Shown in pieces: positions 1-6,098 of a DNA stretch of 11,571 nucleotides. Within the stretch, counting starts at the first letter, position 1. Each line of letters opens with the position of its first letter. The notes below the pieces were generated by a model. It did not search any database. It was not told where the DNA came from and was given only the letters and a program-made list of their open reading frames with translations. A program made the translations under genes and the position numbers. Location: positions 1 through 11,571 of the forward strand of contig CAMDKB010000105.1 of NCBI GenBank assembly GCA_945901195.1, read 5' to 3'. The stretch is from Rhizobium sp. Q54 (GTDB lineage: Bacteria; Pseudomonadota; Alphaproteobacteria; Rhizobiales; Beijerinckiaceae).

Positions 1-382
1 GCGCAATTTTGAGGATATTCAAAAGTTTTGCATTCTCGCCATAACGTCCTGCAAAAACGACGGCTTCGCGCACGCACTCAGCATAGCGCTTCAGGTTGGT
101 CAGGATTGAGATACGCCACGTCTTGTAGCGAGGCCCATCCGGAAATTTATCCAAAAGCGTATCGGCTTGGGAAAGAGCTTCTTCCCATCTCCGGCTCTGG
201 AAGTAGCCATCGTAGAGAAGTTCGCGCGCAGCGCGGTCCCCGGGATCAGCTGCAAGGACAGATTGCAAGGCCTGCAGCGCGTCTACGTTCCTGCCAGCGC
301 GCAATAGTAGTCTGATGGGCTCATGGTCCAATACGGACGCGGACTGTTGAGGCTTGGCGGCAATATGCCCGGTCATGTTCAT
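1..382 (-). CDS. TPR-repeat protein, N-terminal part (cut by window edge)
   Basis: The minus-strand reading frame opens with ATG at 382 and stays open to the window edge (about 127 codons), so only the N-terminus is present. A GGAG ribosome binding site lies 8 nt before the ATG; a second in-frame ATG follows two codons later. The translation has paired amphipathic helices typical of tetratricopeptide repeats: an ALQALQ...DPGDRAARELLYDGY unit, then WEEALSQADTLLDKFPDG, then LTNLKRYAECVREAV. There is no signal peptide or membrane segment in the visible part. TPR arrays are protein-interaction scaffolds and are often fused to glycosyltransferase or sulfotransferase domains, so the function depends on the unseen C-terminus. 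It starts 36 nt after the monooxygenase stop in the same direction with no visible terminator, so co-transcription with the oxygenase pair is possible but unproven. Confidence 0.75.
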   Translation of the reverse strand, partial: MNMTGHIAAKPQQSASVLDHEPIRLLLRAGRNVDALQALQSVLAADPGDRAARELLYDGYFQSRRWEEALSQADTLLDKFPDGPRYKTWRISILTNLKRYAECVREAVVFAGRYGENAKLLNILKIA

Positions 383-418
383 AGCCCCGGCTCCACAGGC
401 GAGTATCAAGTGGTGGCC

Positions 419-1468
419 CTATTCGGCTGCCTGTCCGAGATGACCGGGTCTGGTTCGCCAGGGGCGAATGATTTCCTCGCTGATCGTGTGCGTTTCTTCA
501 ACGTTCGGGACGAATTTGAAGAGCAAAAGCTCGATCCCCATGTCATGGAACCGCTGCACTTGCGCGCGCACCTTGTCAGGATTTCCCACGCAACCTGATT
601 TCATCGCAGGCCCAATTCTGTTGAGCAGCTTGCGGACGTCTGCATCGGTTCCGTCAACGCGCACGAGAGATTCGGCGCGTTTGCGTGCGTCTTCATCGTT
701 GTCGCCGAAGCAAACGAAGGGATTGTAGGCGAAGCGCACATGGCGGCCGAGTTTGTCTGCGCGCGCTCTCACACTGTCCATGGCGTTCTGCAGGGAAGCC
801 ATCACTTCTTCGGTCGTTTCGGCTTCCTTATCGTAATCGACAAACCACCAGTCGGCGACTTTGGCGATCATGTCCAGCCCGCGTGGCGAGCGGCTGGCGG
901 TAAACACTTCCGGTGGCTTGGGTGTCGCTGGCCGCAGCAAGAGCTGCGCATTTTCGACGGTGTAGAACTGGCCCTTGAAGGAATAGGGCGATTGCGTCCA
1001 CATGCCCCGGATGATTTCGATGAATTCTTCGGCGCGGATATAGCGGTCATCATTGTAAAGCATGGTGTCGCCGCCATACATCGTATGTTCTTCGACATTC
1101 CAGCCGGTGATAAGGTTGAGAGCCATGCGGCCATGGGTCAGCCGGTCCAGAGATGCCGACATTTTCGCGATGACTTGCGGTGTCCACAGACCGGGATGCA
1201 CTGCGATCATCGACCGGATGCGCTTGGTGAGCGAGGAAATTGCGCTGCCAAGAATCCAGGCTTCCATGTCCGCGCCCAGATGGCGCTCTGCAAACAGAAT
1301 TATGTCATAACCCGTGGCATCAGCTGCAAGCAGGACATCTTTTGCAAGTTGCCATGCAGGATCAAGTGCATCGGGCGCCAATGGACTCATGCCGCCGGCG
1401 ACCGACTGCAGGATCTCCGGCGAGCCGACGGTCACATGAGGAACTGGTGCGTAGAGGCCAAATTGCAT
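419..1468 (-). CDS. LLM-class flavin-dependent monooxygenase (SsuD/RutA-like)
   Basis: This encodes a 349-residue cytoplasmic luciferase-like (bacterial luciferase fold) monooxygenase. Such enzymes use FMNH2 supplied by a separate reductase plus O2 to oxygenate an organic substrate. The start MQFGLYAPVP at 1468 is chosen because a GGAG lies upstream and the beta-1 strand of the barrel begins there; the open frame further upstream only overlaps the oxygenase gene. Family signatures include an ILFAERH segment (residues 57-63), HPGLWTPQVIAKM...LDRLTHGRMALNLITGW (91-123), RYIRAEEFIEIIRGMW (142-157) and a FKGQFYTVENA...RPATPKPPEVF stretch (164-189). The GRMALNLITGW block and insert resemble SsuD, RutA and related group C two-component monooxygenases from memory. 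It begins only 4 nt after the Rieske oxygenase stop, implying translational coupling and a shared pathway. No flavin reductase is visible nearby. The exact substrate cannot be read from sequence. Confidence 0.9.
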   Translation of the reverse strand: MQFGLYAPVPHVTVGSPEILQSVAGGMSPLAPDALDPAWQLAKDVLLAADATGYDIILFAERHLGADMEAWILGSAISSLTKRIRSMIAVHPGLWTPQVIAKMSASLDRLTHGRMALNLITGWNVEEHTMYGGDTMLYNDDRYIRAEEFIEIIRGMWTQSPYSFKGQFYTVENAQLLLRPATPKPPEVFTASRSPRGLDMIAKVADWWFVDYDKEAETTEEVMASLQNAMDSVRARADKLGRHVRFAYNPFVCFGDNDEDARKRAESLVRVDGTDADVRKLLNRIGPAMKSGCVGNPDKVRAQVQRFHDMGIELLLFKFVPNVEETHTISEEIIRPWRTRPGHLGQAAE

Positions 1469-1472
1469 GGGT

Positions 1473-2756
1473 TCACTCCGCTGCGGCGTCTCGCGTCTGT
1501 TCTGCACCGCCCAAGGTCCGCCAGTCGGTCGATTTTGGCACGATGCCCTCAAATGCCCGCACACTGGTGCGCTGGTTGCTATCCAGCTGTGGCGGCGCTG
1601 CGCCTGCCACAAACGCCTTGATGGCTTCCACCATGCGGCTCCGGAATTCGACGACGGCAAGATCGGATGCGCCGAGTTTCTCGCGCCAGCGTTCGGCGAC
1701 CGGCATCATGGTTTCCCACATGGCGATATCCTGGTTTGGAAAGCCCTTTATGCCGGTGAAATTCTTGCCCACCCGCATGGCGGCGCGATCCTGACCATAA
1801 TTATCACCGCGTTTCTTGATTTTCTTGTATTCGGGATCAAGGTCGATACCAAGTTGCATTCCGGTGAACTTGCGCCAGACTTCCTGATCGACGCCGCCCG
1901 TTTCGCTCCATGCGATGATGTAGAGGTTGTGATGGGTATCATCGACAGGCACATTCATCTGCGCAACATTATATACATCGTTGGGCGGGATGGCGACGTG
2001 ATGGGGCGCGATGAAATGGGTAAGGCGCACGTAATCGTGGCTATCGGAATTGCGGATAGGGCGGCGCACGGCGGCGTATTGGAAGCCATAGTTTGTCGAT
2101 TGAACCACCAGGCGCGGGGCCTTGTCGGTGGATGGGCGTTGCCAGGACGTGCCTGTGGCTGTTGATCTTCCCACTGACGCGGGCGGCATGTCCGTTGAAT
2201 GTAGACTTGAGGAATGAGCTGAATCGATTGCGCCTTCCAGCCCCTGCGCCCAGTTGCAATCCACATGTACCTTGAAGGTTGAGACATTGGTATTTTCGGT
2301 GGGTGCGAAATGCGGCGGCACAAATTCCGGCATATGTTCGGCTTCGCCCATGTAGGTCCAGATGAAGCCGCCCCATTCTTTCACCGGATAGGCCTTCTGC
2401 TTCACCTTGCCGGCGAATTCGGAATTGGCTGGCTCACTGGGCATGTCCGTGACGTTGCCTTCAACGTCGATTTTCCAGCCGTGGTACAGGCATCGCAGGC
2501 CGCATTCTTCGTTGCGGCCATAAAACAGCGAGGCGCGGCGATGAGGGCAGGCTTCGTCGATCAGGCCGACGCGCCCCTCACTGTCGCGGAAAGCGACAAG
2601 GTCTTCGCCGAACAGACGCACACGCACGGGGTCGCAATCTGGCTCGGGAATTTCTTCGGTCAGACAGGCGGCGATCCAGTAGCGGCGCATCATCCGGCCC
2701 ATGGGGGCATCGCCCTCGACGCGGGTTAGCAGGTCGTTTTCCTCTGGGGTGAGCAT
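1473..2756 (-). CDS. Rieske aromatic-ring oxygenase, phthalate 4,5-dioxygenase-like large subunit
   Basis: This 427-residue protein is a Rieske non-haem iron oxygenase terminal component, which hydroxylates aromatic or related rings using O2 and electrons from a reductase. The Rieske [2Fe-2S] ligands are C70, H72, C89 and H92 (CPH...CLYHGW, C-x-H-x16-C-x2-H). The mononuclear iron site is D178, H181 and H186 (DSAHSSSLH); D343 in NQDIAMWE is a likely third iron ligand. The N-terminus MLTPEENDLLTRV followed by MGRMMRRYW, and the LFGEDLVAFRDSEGRVGL block, closely resemble phthalate 4,5-dioxygenase oxygenase components as I recall them. The start at 2756 has a strong GCGGAGG box 4 nt upstream; a longer open frame to 2837 lacks such support. 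It heads the minus-strand unit with the flavin monooxygenase, and the divergent promoter region lies in front. The required reductase is not in the window. Membership of the family is firm; phthalate as substrate is only an analogy. Confidence 0.93.
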   Translation of the reverse strand: MLTPEENDLLTRVEGDAPMGRMMRRYWIAACLTEEIPEPDCDPVRVRLFGEDLVAFRDSEGRVGLIDEACPHRRASLFYGRNEECGLRCLYHGWKIDVEGNVTDMPSEPANSEFAGKVKQKAYPVKEWGGFIWTYMGEAEHMPEFVPPHFAPTENTNVSTFKVHVDCNWAQGLEGAIDSAHSSSLHSTDMPPASVGRSTATGTSWQRPSTDKAPRLVVQSTNYGFQYAAVRRPIRNSDSHDYVRLTHFIAPHHVAIPPNDVYNVAQMNVPVDDTHHNLYIIAWSETGGVDQEVWRKFTGMQLGIDLDPEYKKIKKRGDNYGQDRAAMRVGKNFTGIKGFPNQDIAMWETMMPVAERWREKLGASDLAVVEFRSRMVEAIKAFVAGAAPPQLDSNQRTSVRAFEGIVPKSTDWRTLGGAEQTRDAAAE

Positions 2757-2881
2757 GGTGCCTCCGCAATTGGTTTCCAGAATGATTAGAGGACTAAGGT
2801 TATTTTGTCGAGAGCAGCGGTGGCATAGACTTCTCACCTTTGCTCGTGCAAACTTTGAGGTGAATTACCGGGAGATCCACC
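2757..2881. promoter_or_regulatory. Divergent promoter region between oxygenase and GST units
   Basis: This 125-bp AT-richer spacer must carry promoters for both the minus-strand Rieske/flavin monooxygenase unit and the plus-strand GST unit. Next to the GST start lies a nested inverted repeat: TCACCT (2834-2839) pairs with AGGTGA (2858-2863), and inside it TTTGC (2839-2843) pairs with GCAAA (2848-2852) around TCGT. It could be a regulator operator or a 5' leader hairpin. I see no convincing consensus -35/-10 pair on either strand. The GST ribosome binding site (GGGAG, about 2870) and the Rieske one (GGAGG on the minus strand) flank the region. No transcriptional regulator gene is adjacent. 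Confidence 0.5.
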
Positions 2882-3571
2882 ATGAAATATCAGCTCATCA
2901 GCTTCAAGACCTGTCCGTGGGTGCAGCGGGCCGCGATCGCCTTGCGTGAGAAGAATGCGACTTTCGATTTCACGCATATCGAGCCGAACAACAGGCCGGA
3001 CTGGTTTCTGGCGATTTCGCCGCACAAAAAGGTGCCGGTGCTCAGGCTTGACGACACAATCTCGCTGTTTGAATCCAACGCCATCGCGGAATACGTCGAC
3101 GAGACCATCGCACCCCGTTTGGCCCCTGAGGACCCGGTGCAACGGGCCATCAACCGGGCCTGGACTGACTATATACCGACCTTTGCCAGCCAGGTGACGG
3201 GCGCTGCATATGCGAAGACGGAGGAAGATTACACCGCCGCAATCGCGAAGATCGACGAGCCGTTTGGCAGGCTCGAGGGTGCGCTGGAAAAGCAGGGTTC
3301 CGGGCCGTATTTCAATGGCGCGCGTTATGCCTTGGTGGATGCGGGCTATGCGCCCTTCCTGCAGCGGTATCTGTATCTCGATGGCATCAGGAAAATTGGC
3401 AAGCTTAAAAAATATCCGCGCCTTCAGGCCTGGGCGAATGCGCTGATCGCGCGGCCCTCAACGCATTCCTTTCCGCCTGCGGAATTTGAGCAGATGTATC
3501 GCGAACAGATTCGCGGACGGGGCGTGCATCTGTCGCAATTCATCGAAGCGCGTGCTGCGGCTGCGGAATAG
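2882..3571 (+). CDS. Glutathione S-transferase family protein, Cys-type (Omega-like)
   Basis: This 229-residue soluble protein has the two-domain GST fold. The N-terminal thioredoxin-like domain carries a TCPWVQRA active site with C11, followed by the cis-proline motif KVPVL (P52) and the glutathione-binding FESNAIAEYVDE segment (E64, S65). An all-helical C-terminal domain follows (about residues 85-220, including RYALVDAGYAPFLQRY). A Cys-Pro-Trp active site is typical of Omega/Lambda-like and quinone-reducing GSTs, which act as thiol transferases or reductive deglutathionylases rather than classical conjugating enzymes. At 229 residues it is too short for an S-glutathionyl-hydroquinone reductase (about 320). 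The ATG at 2882 is preceded by GGGAG at 7-nt spacing. It is the first gene of the plus-strand run and diverges from the Rieske oxygenase, so a role in handling a quinone or activated ring intermediate is plausible but inferred. Confidence 0.9.
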   Translation: MKYQLISFKTCPWVQRAAIALREKNATFDFTHIEPNNRPDWFLAISPHKKVPVLRLDDTISLFESNAIAEYVDETIAPRLAPEDPVQRAINRAWTDYIPTFASQVTGAAYAKTEEDYTAAIAKIDEPFGRLEGALEKQGSGPYFNGARYALVDAGYAPFLQRYLYLDGIRKIGKLKKYPRLQAWANALIARPSTHSFPPAEFEQMYREQIRGRGVHLSQFIEARAAAAE

Positions 3572-3621
3572 GGTTGTTTACGACGCAGCGGGAAACGCGC
3601 GTCTTTAAAGGGGAGGATCGC

Positions 3622-4596
3622 ATGGCGTTCGCACGCATGCTTGTGGCTGTGATGTTTGCAGCTGTCACGGGTTCATCACACGCGCAGACGGCAGCCACTT
3701 TTCCCAATCGTGCAGTCACCATCGTCGTGCCAAGCGCCGCTGGCGGCGGGCTTGATTCTGTCGCCCGCATCATAGGTGAGGGCCTGCGCAAGCATTTTGG
3801 CCAGCCTTTTGTTATCGAAAATCGACCCGGCGCAGCGACAGCCCTGGGTGCGCAGGTTGTCTATCGCGCCGCCCCGGACGGCTACACCATTCTGGCCTCG
3901 CCCAATTCACCGCTCGTGTTTCTGCCACTGCTCAAGAAAGATTTGAACTACGATGCGAGCAAGTTCACGCCGCTGGCCATCGCCGGCATTCAGCCGATGG
4001 TGCTGGCGGTGAAACCGCGATTTCCCGGCAAGACGTTTGCCGATTTTTCTGCATATGCGAAAGCCAATCCCGGCAAGATGAATTACGGTTCGCCGGGTGT
4101 TGGCAGCGGCAATCATCTTGCCAGCCTGCTGCTCTTGAAGGCGGCCGGACTGTCGGCCGTGCATGTTCCCTTCAATGCGCATAGTCTGGGCGTACAGGCG
4201 ATGCTCCGCGGCGATATTGATTTTTATCTCATTCCCATCGATGTGGTGCTGGAACATTATCAGGCCAAGCAGATGAATATTTTTGCGGTTGGCACAACAC
4301 AGCGTTCGCGCGACTTGCCGGATGTGCCGACATTCCGCGAACTTGGGCTTCCAAAGGAAGTCGTGCTGACGATCATTTACGCCATGGTCGCCCCGCCAGG
4401 AACGCCGCCGGATGTTGCAGCGAAACTTAACGAAGGGATCAATGCCGTCTTCAAGATGCCGGACGTGCGCCAGCGTTTCGATCAATTGCGCATCGATCCG
4501 ACGGGGGGTACGCAGGAGGACCTGACTGCGCTCATCAGAAACGAGCTGGCGGTGTGGGGACAAGTTGCAAAAGACAATGGTATGGAGTCCCAATAG
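3622..4596 (+). CDS. Bug/TctC-family periplasmic solute receptor
   Basis: This 324-residue protein is a tripartite tricarboxylate transporter (TTT) receptor of the Bug family, binding small carboxylates in the periplasm. A Sec signal peptide is clear: MAFARMLVAVMFAAVTGSSHA, with predicted cleavage after A21. The mature start FPNRAVTIVVPSAAGGGLDSVAR (residues 27-49), then FVIENRPGAATALGA (63-77) and AAPDGYTIL (83-91), are the family's ligand-loop hallmarks. MNYGSPGVGSGNHLA and GDIDFY follow in the second lobe. The start at 3622 is set by GGGGAGG just upstream and by the signal peptide; the frame is open for 16 more codons back to 3574 with no better start. It lies 50 nt after the GST gene. No TctA/TctB membrane partners are in the window, so it is an orphan receptor here, which is common for the family. 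The ligand is unknown; an aromatic or alicyclic acid would suit the neighbours. Confidence 0.92.
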   Translation: MAFARMLVAVMFAAVTGSSHAQTAATFPNRAVTIVVPSAAGGGLDSVARIIGEGLRKHFGQPFVIENRPGAATALGAQVVYRAAPDGYTILASPNSPLVFLPLLKKDLNYDASKFTPLAIAGIQPMVLAVKPRFPGKTFADFSAYAKANPGKMNYGSPGVGSGNHLASLLLLKAAGLSAVHVPFNAHSLGVQAMLRGDIDFYLIPIDVVLEHYQAKQMNIFAVGTTQRSRDLPDVPTFRELGLPKEVVLTIIYAMVAPPGTPPDVAAKLNEGINAVFKMPDVRQRFDQLRIDPTGGTQEDLTALIRNELAVWGQVAKDNGMESQ

Positions 4597-4634
4597 GCCT
4601 TGGAGCCCAATAGGGCTTGGTGTCCCAATTGGCT
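4583..4634 (+). repeat. Three degenerate tandem copies of a 17-18-bp unit across a gene end
   Basis: Three head-to-tail copies are visible: TGGAGTCCCAATAGGCCT (4583-4600), TGGAGCCCAATAGGGCT (4601-4617) and TGGTGTCCCAATTGGCT (4618-4634). The Bug receptor stop codon TAG (4594-4596) lies in the first copy. The TAG trinucleotide recurs in copy 2 and is changed to TTG in copy 3. The repeat occupies the start of the 105-nt gap before the shikimate-dehydrogenase-like gene. It may be slippage duplication of the gene's 3' end. No hairpin typical of a terminator is formed. Confidence 0.7.
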
Positions 4635-4701
4635 GGCGGCTTGGCGGCGGCCGCCACAGCGGTTAGACAAGCCCATTGGAAAGAGAGCCGGATCCCGTCA
4701 G

Positions 4702-5550
4702 ATGACCCAAGAACACTATCAGCGCTTCCTCATGGCCGCCGTCATGGGCTATCCGATCATGCATTCGCGTTCGCCAATGCTGCATAACTACTGGTTCAAG
4801 CGCTACGGAATTGAAGGGACCTACGTGCCCATGCTGATTGAGCCGGGCAAGCTCGAAGCGGCGTTGCGCGCGCTGCATCCGCTTGGTTTTTCCGGCTGCA
4901 ATCTCACGATCCCGCACAAGCAGGACGCCATGACGATTGTCGATGAGGTCGATGATGTGGCCCGCTCCATTGGTGCGATCTCGTGCGTCGTCGTGCGGCC
5001 CGATGGATCGTTGTTTGGCACCAACAATGATTGTTATGGCTATATCGAAAGCATTTTGGAAGCTGTCCCAGCCTGGAAGGTGGATGCTGGGCCTGTTGCG
5101 GTCATCGGCGCAGGCGGTGGCGCCCGGGCCGTGGTTTACGGCCTGCTGCAAAAGGGCGCGCGGGAATTGCGACTGGTCAATCGCAACCGGGCACGGGCGG
5201 AAGAGCTTGCCCGGCAATTTGGTGGGCCAATCCATGTTGTGGACTGGAACGACAGGACCGCTGCCCTTGAGGGATGTGCGATGCTGGTCAACACAACCAG
5301 CCAGGGCATGCAGGGCATGGCGGCGCTGGATATCTCACTCGAAAAGTTGCCAACAAGCGCACTGGTTTCCGATATCGTTTATATCCCCAAAGAGACGGCG
5401 CTGCTCGCCGCTGCAAGAGCGCGTGGCAATCCCACGGTGAATGGACTTGGGATGTTGTTGCATCAGGCCCGGCCGGCCTGGGGCGCCTGGTTTGGACGCG
5501 ATGTTGAAGTGACACCGGAATTGCGGGCGATGATGGAAAATTCGATCTAA
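4702..5550 (+). CDS. Shikimate/quinate dehydrogenase family protein (AroE-like)
   Basis: This 282-residue NAD(P)-dependent dehydrogenase belongs to the AroE family, which interconverts 3-dehydroshikimate/shikimate or quinate analogues. The substrate domain has HSRSPMLHN (S22, S24) and NLTIPHK with catalytic K73, and GTNNDCYGY with the conserved D110. The Rossmann domain has a GAGGGARA nucleotide loop followed by NRNRARAEELA, an arginine-rich stretch that favours NADP(H). LVNTTSQGM, SDIVYIPKETALL and NGLGMLLHQA follow. Two pocket positions deviate: the usual GA(V/I)NT is GAISC (S94 instead of Asn), and the usual D-N-T-D-G is TNNDC. ATG at 4702 is preferred over the upstream in-frame TTG at 4600, which would add a repeat-derived, low-complexity leader; the ribosome binding site is weak (GAGAG about 15 nt upstream). 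Given the catabolic neighbours it is more likely a paralogue for a quinate/shikimate-like substrate than the housekeeping AroE, though that is inference. Confidence 0.85.
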   Translation: MTQEHYQRFLMAAVMGYPIMHSRSPMLHNYWFKRYGIEGTYVPMLIEPGKLEAALRALHPLGFSGCNLTIPHKQDAMTIVDEVDDVARSIGAISCVVVRPDGSLFGTNNDCYGYIESILEAVPAWKVDAGPVAVIGAGGGARAVVYGLLQKGARELRLVNRNRARAEELARQFGGPIHVVDWNDRTAALEGCAMLVNTTSQGMQGMAALDISLEKLPTSALVSDIVYIPKETALLAAARARGNPTVNGLGMLLHQARPAWGAWFGRDVEVTPELRAMMENSI

Positions 5551-5693
5551 AAAGTATGCCCTTCTTCGTTTGTACCTGGCGAACTCGTCAACAATACGCG
5601 ACAGCTTATTCGTGCTGACTCGCTTTGCGAGGGCATCGCCTTGGTATATTGCTGGAGGCTCTGGCAAACATAATGCCGGCAGGGAGGGTCGTG

Positions 5694-6089
5694 ATGAAAT
5701 TTTCGATGCTGTATTCGAGCGCGTTGGCGCTTTGCCTTACAGGAGGCGCATTTTCCTTTGCTGCGCAGGCCCAAACGCCAGCCGTTGTCGCTATTGATGC
5801 AGACGATATTGGTGGCGTTGTTCGTTCTGACAAGGGTGTCGAGGCCGGTGTTTGGGTGATAGCGGAAACCACAGACCTGCCGACCAAATTCGCCAAGATG
5901 GTGGTGACAGATGAACAGGGCCGTTACGTTCTGCCGGACCTGCCCAAGGCCAAGTACAAGATCTGGGTGCGCGGCTATGGCCTGGTCGATTCCGCAAAGG
6001 TCGATTCCGAGCCGGGGCAACAGCTTAATCTCAGCGCGGTGACTGCCCCTGACGACAAGTCTGCTGCGAAATATTATCCGGCGATTTAA
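5694..6089 (+). CDS. N-terminal fragment: signal peptide plus carboxypeptidase-regulatory-like domain
   Basis: This 131-residue open frame begins at ATG 5694 behind a strong GGGAGG box; a GTG one codon earlier is a weaker alternative. A Sec signal peptide spans MKFSMLYSSALALCLTGG to AQA, with predicted cleavage after A26. The mature part (about residues 35-125) reads as a carboxypeptidase-regulatory-like (transthyretin-like) beta-sandwich: IGGVV...GVEAGVWVIAETTD, then VVTDEQGRYVLPDLPKAKYKIWVRGYG. Such domains are usually structural modules at the N-terminus of larger exported proteins, not enzymes. If translation truly ends at 6089, the product would be a small secreted beta-sandwich lacking the haem and propeller parts, probably of no independent function. 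Confidence 0.7.
   Translation: MKFSMLYSSALALCLTGGAFSFAAQAQTPAVVAIDADDIGGVVRSDKGVEAGVWVIAETTDLPTKFAKMVVTDEQGRYVLPDLPKAKYKIWVRGYGLVDSAKVDSEPGQQLNLSAVTAPDDKSAAKYYPAI
6087..6089 (+). other. Premature in-frame TAA stop
   Basis: Codon 132 of the frame starting at 5694 is TAA, between an isoleucine codon and a tryptophan codon. The next base is T, a context that in E. coli favours efficient termination and argues against strong readthrough. An ATG overlaps the stop at 6089-6091 (TAATG) but is in another frame; the first in-frame ATGs are at 6099 and 6102. Confidence 0.9.
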
Positions 6090-6098
6090 TGGTATTCG

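Noticed and set aside
740..1621. Long plus-strand open frame opposite the oxygenase pair
   Set aside because: It lies antisense to the flavin monooxygenase and Rieske genes, shows no family motif, and reads like a codon-bias shadow.
4600..4701. Extended TTG start for the AroE-like protein
   Set aside because: The extra 34 residues derive from the tandem repeat and GC-rich spacer, resemble no family N-terminus, and have no ribosome binding site.
5619..5631. CTCGC-TTT-GCGAG hairpin after the AroE-like gene as a terminator
   Set aside because: The stem is only 5 bp and no T-tract follows, so it does not support termination between the two genes.
6089..6091. TAATG overlap as a stop-restart (translational coupling) site
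   Set aside because: The overlapping ATG is in a different frame from the downstream half, so it cannot restart the propeller frame.
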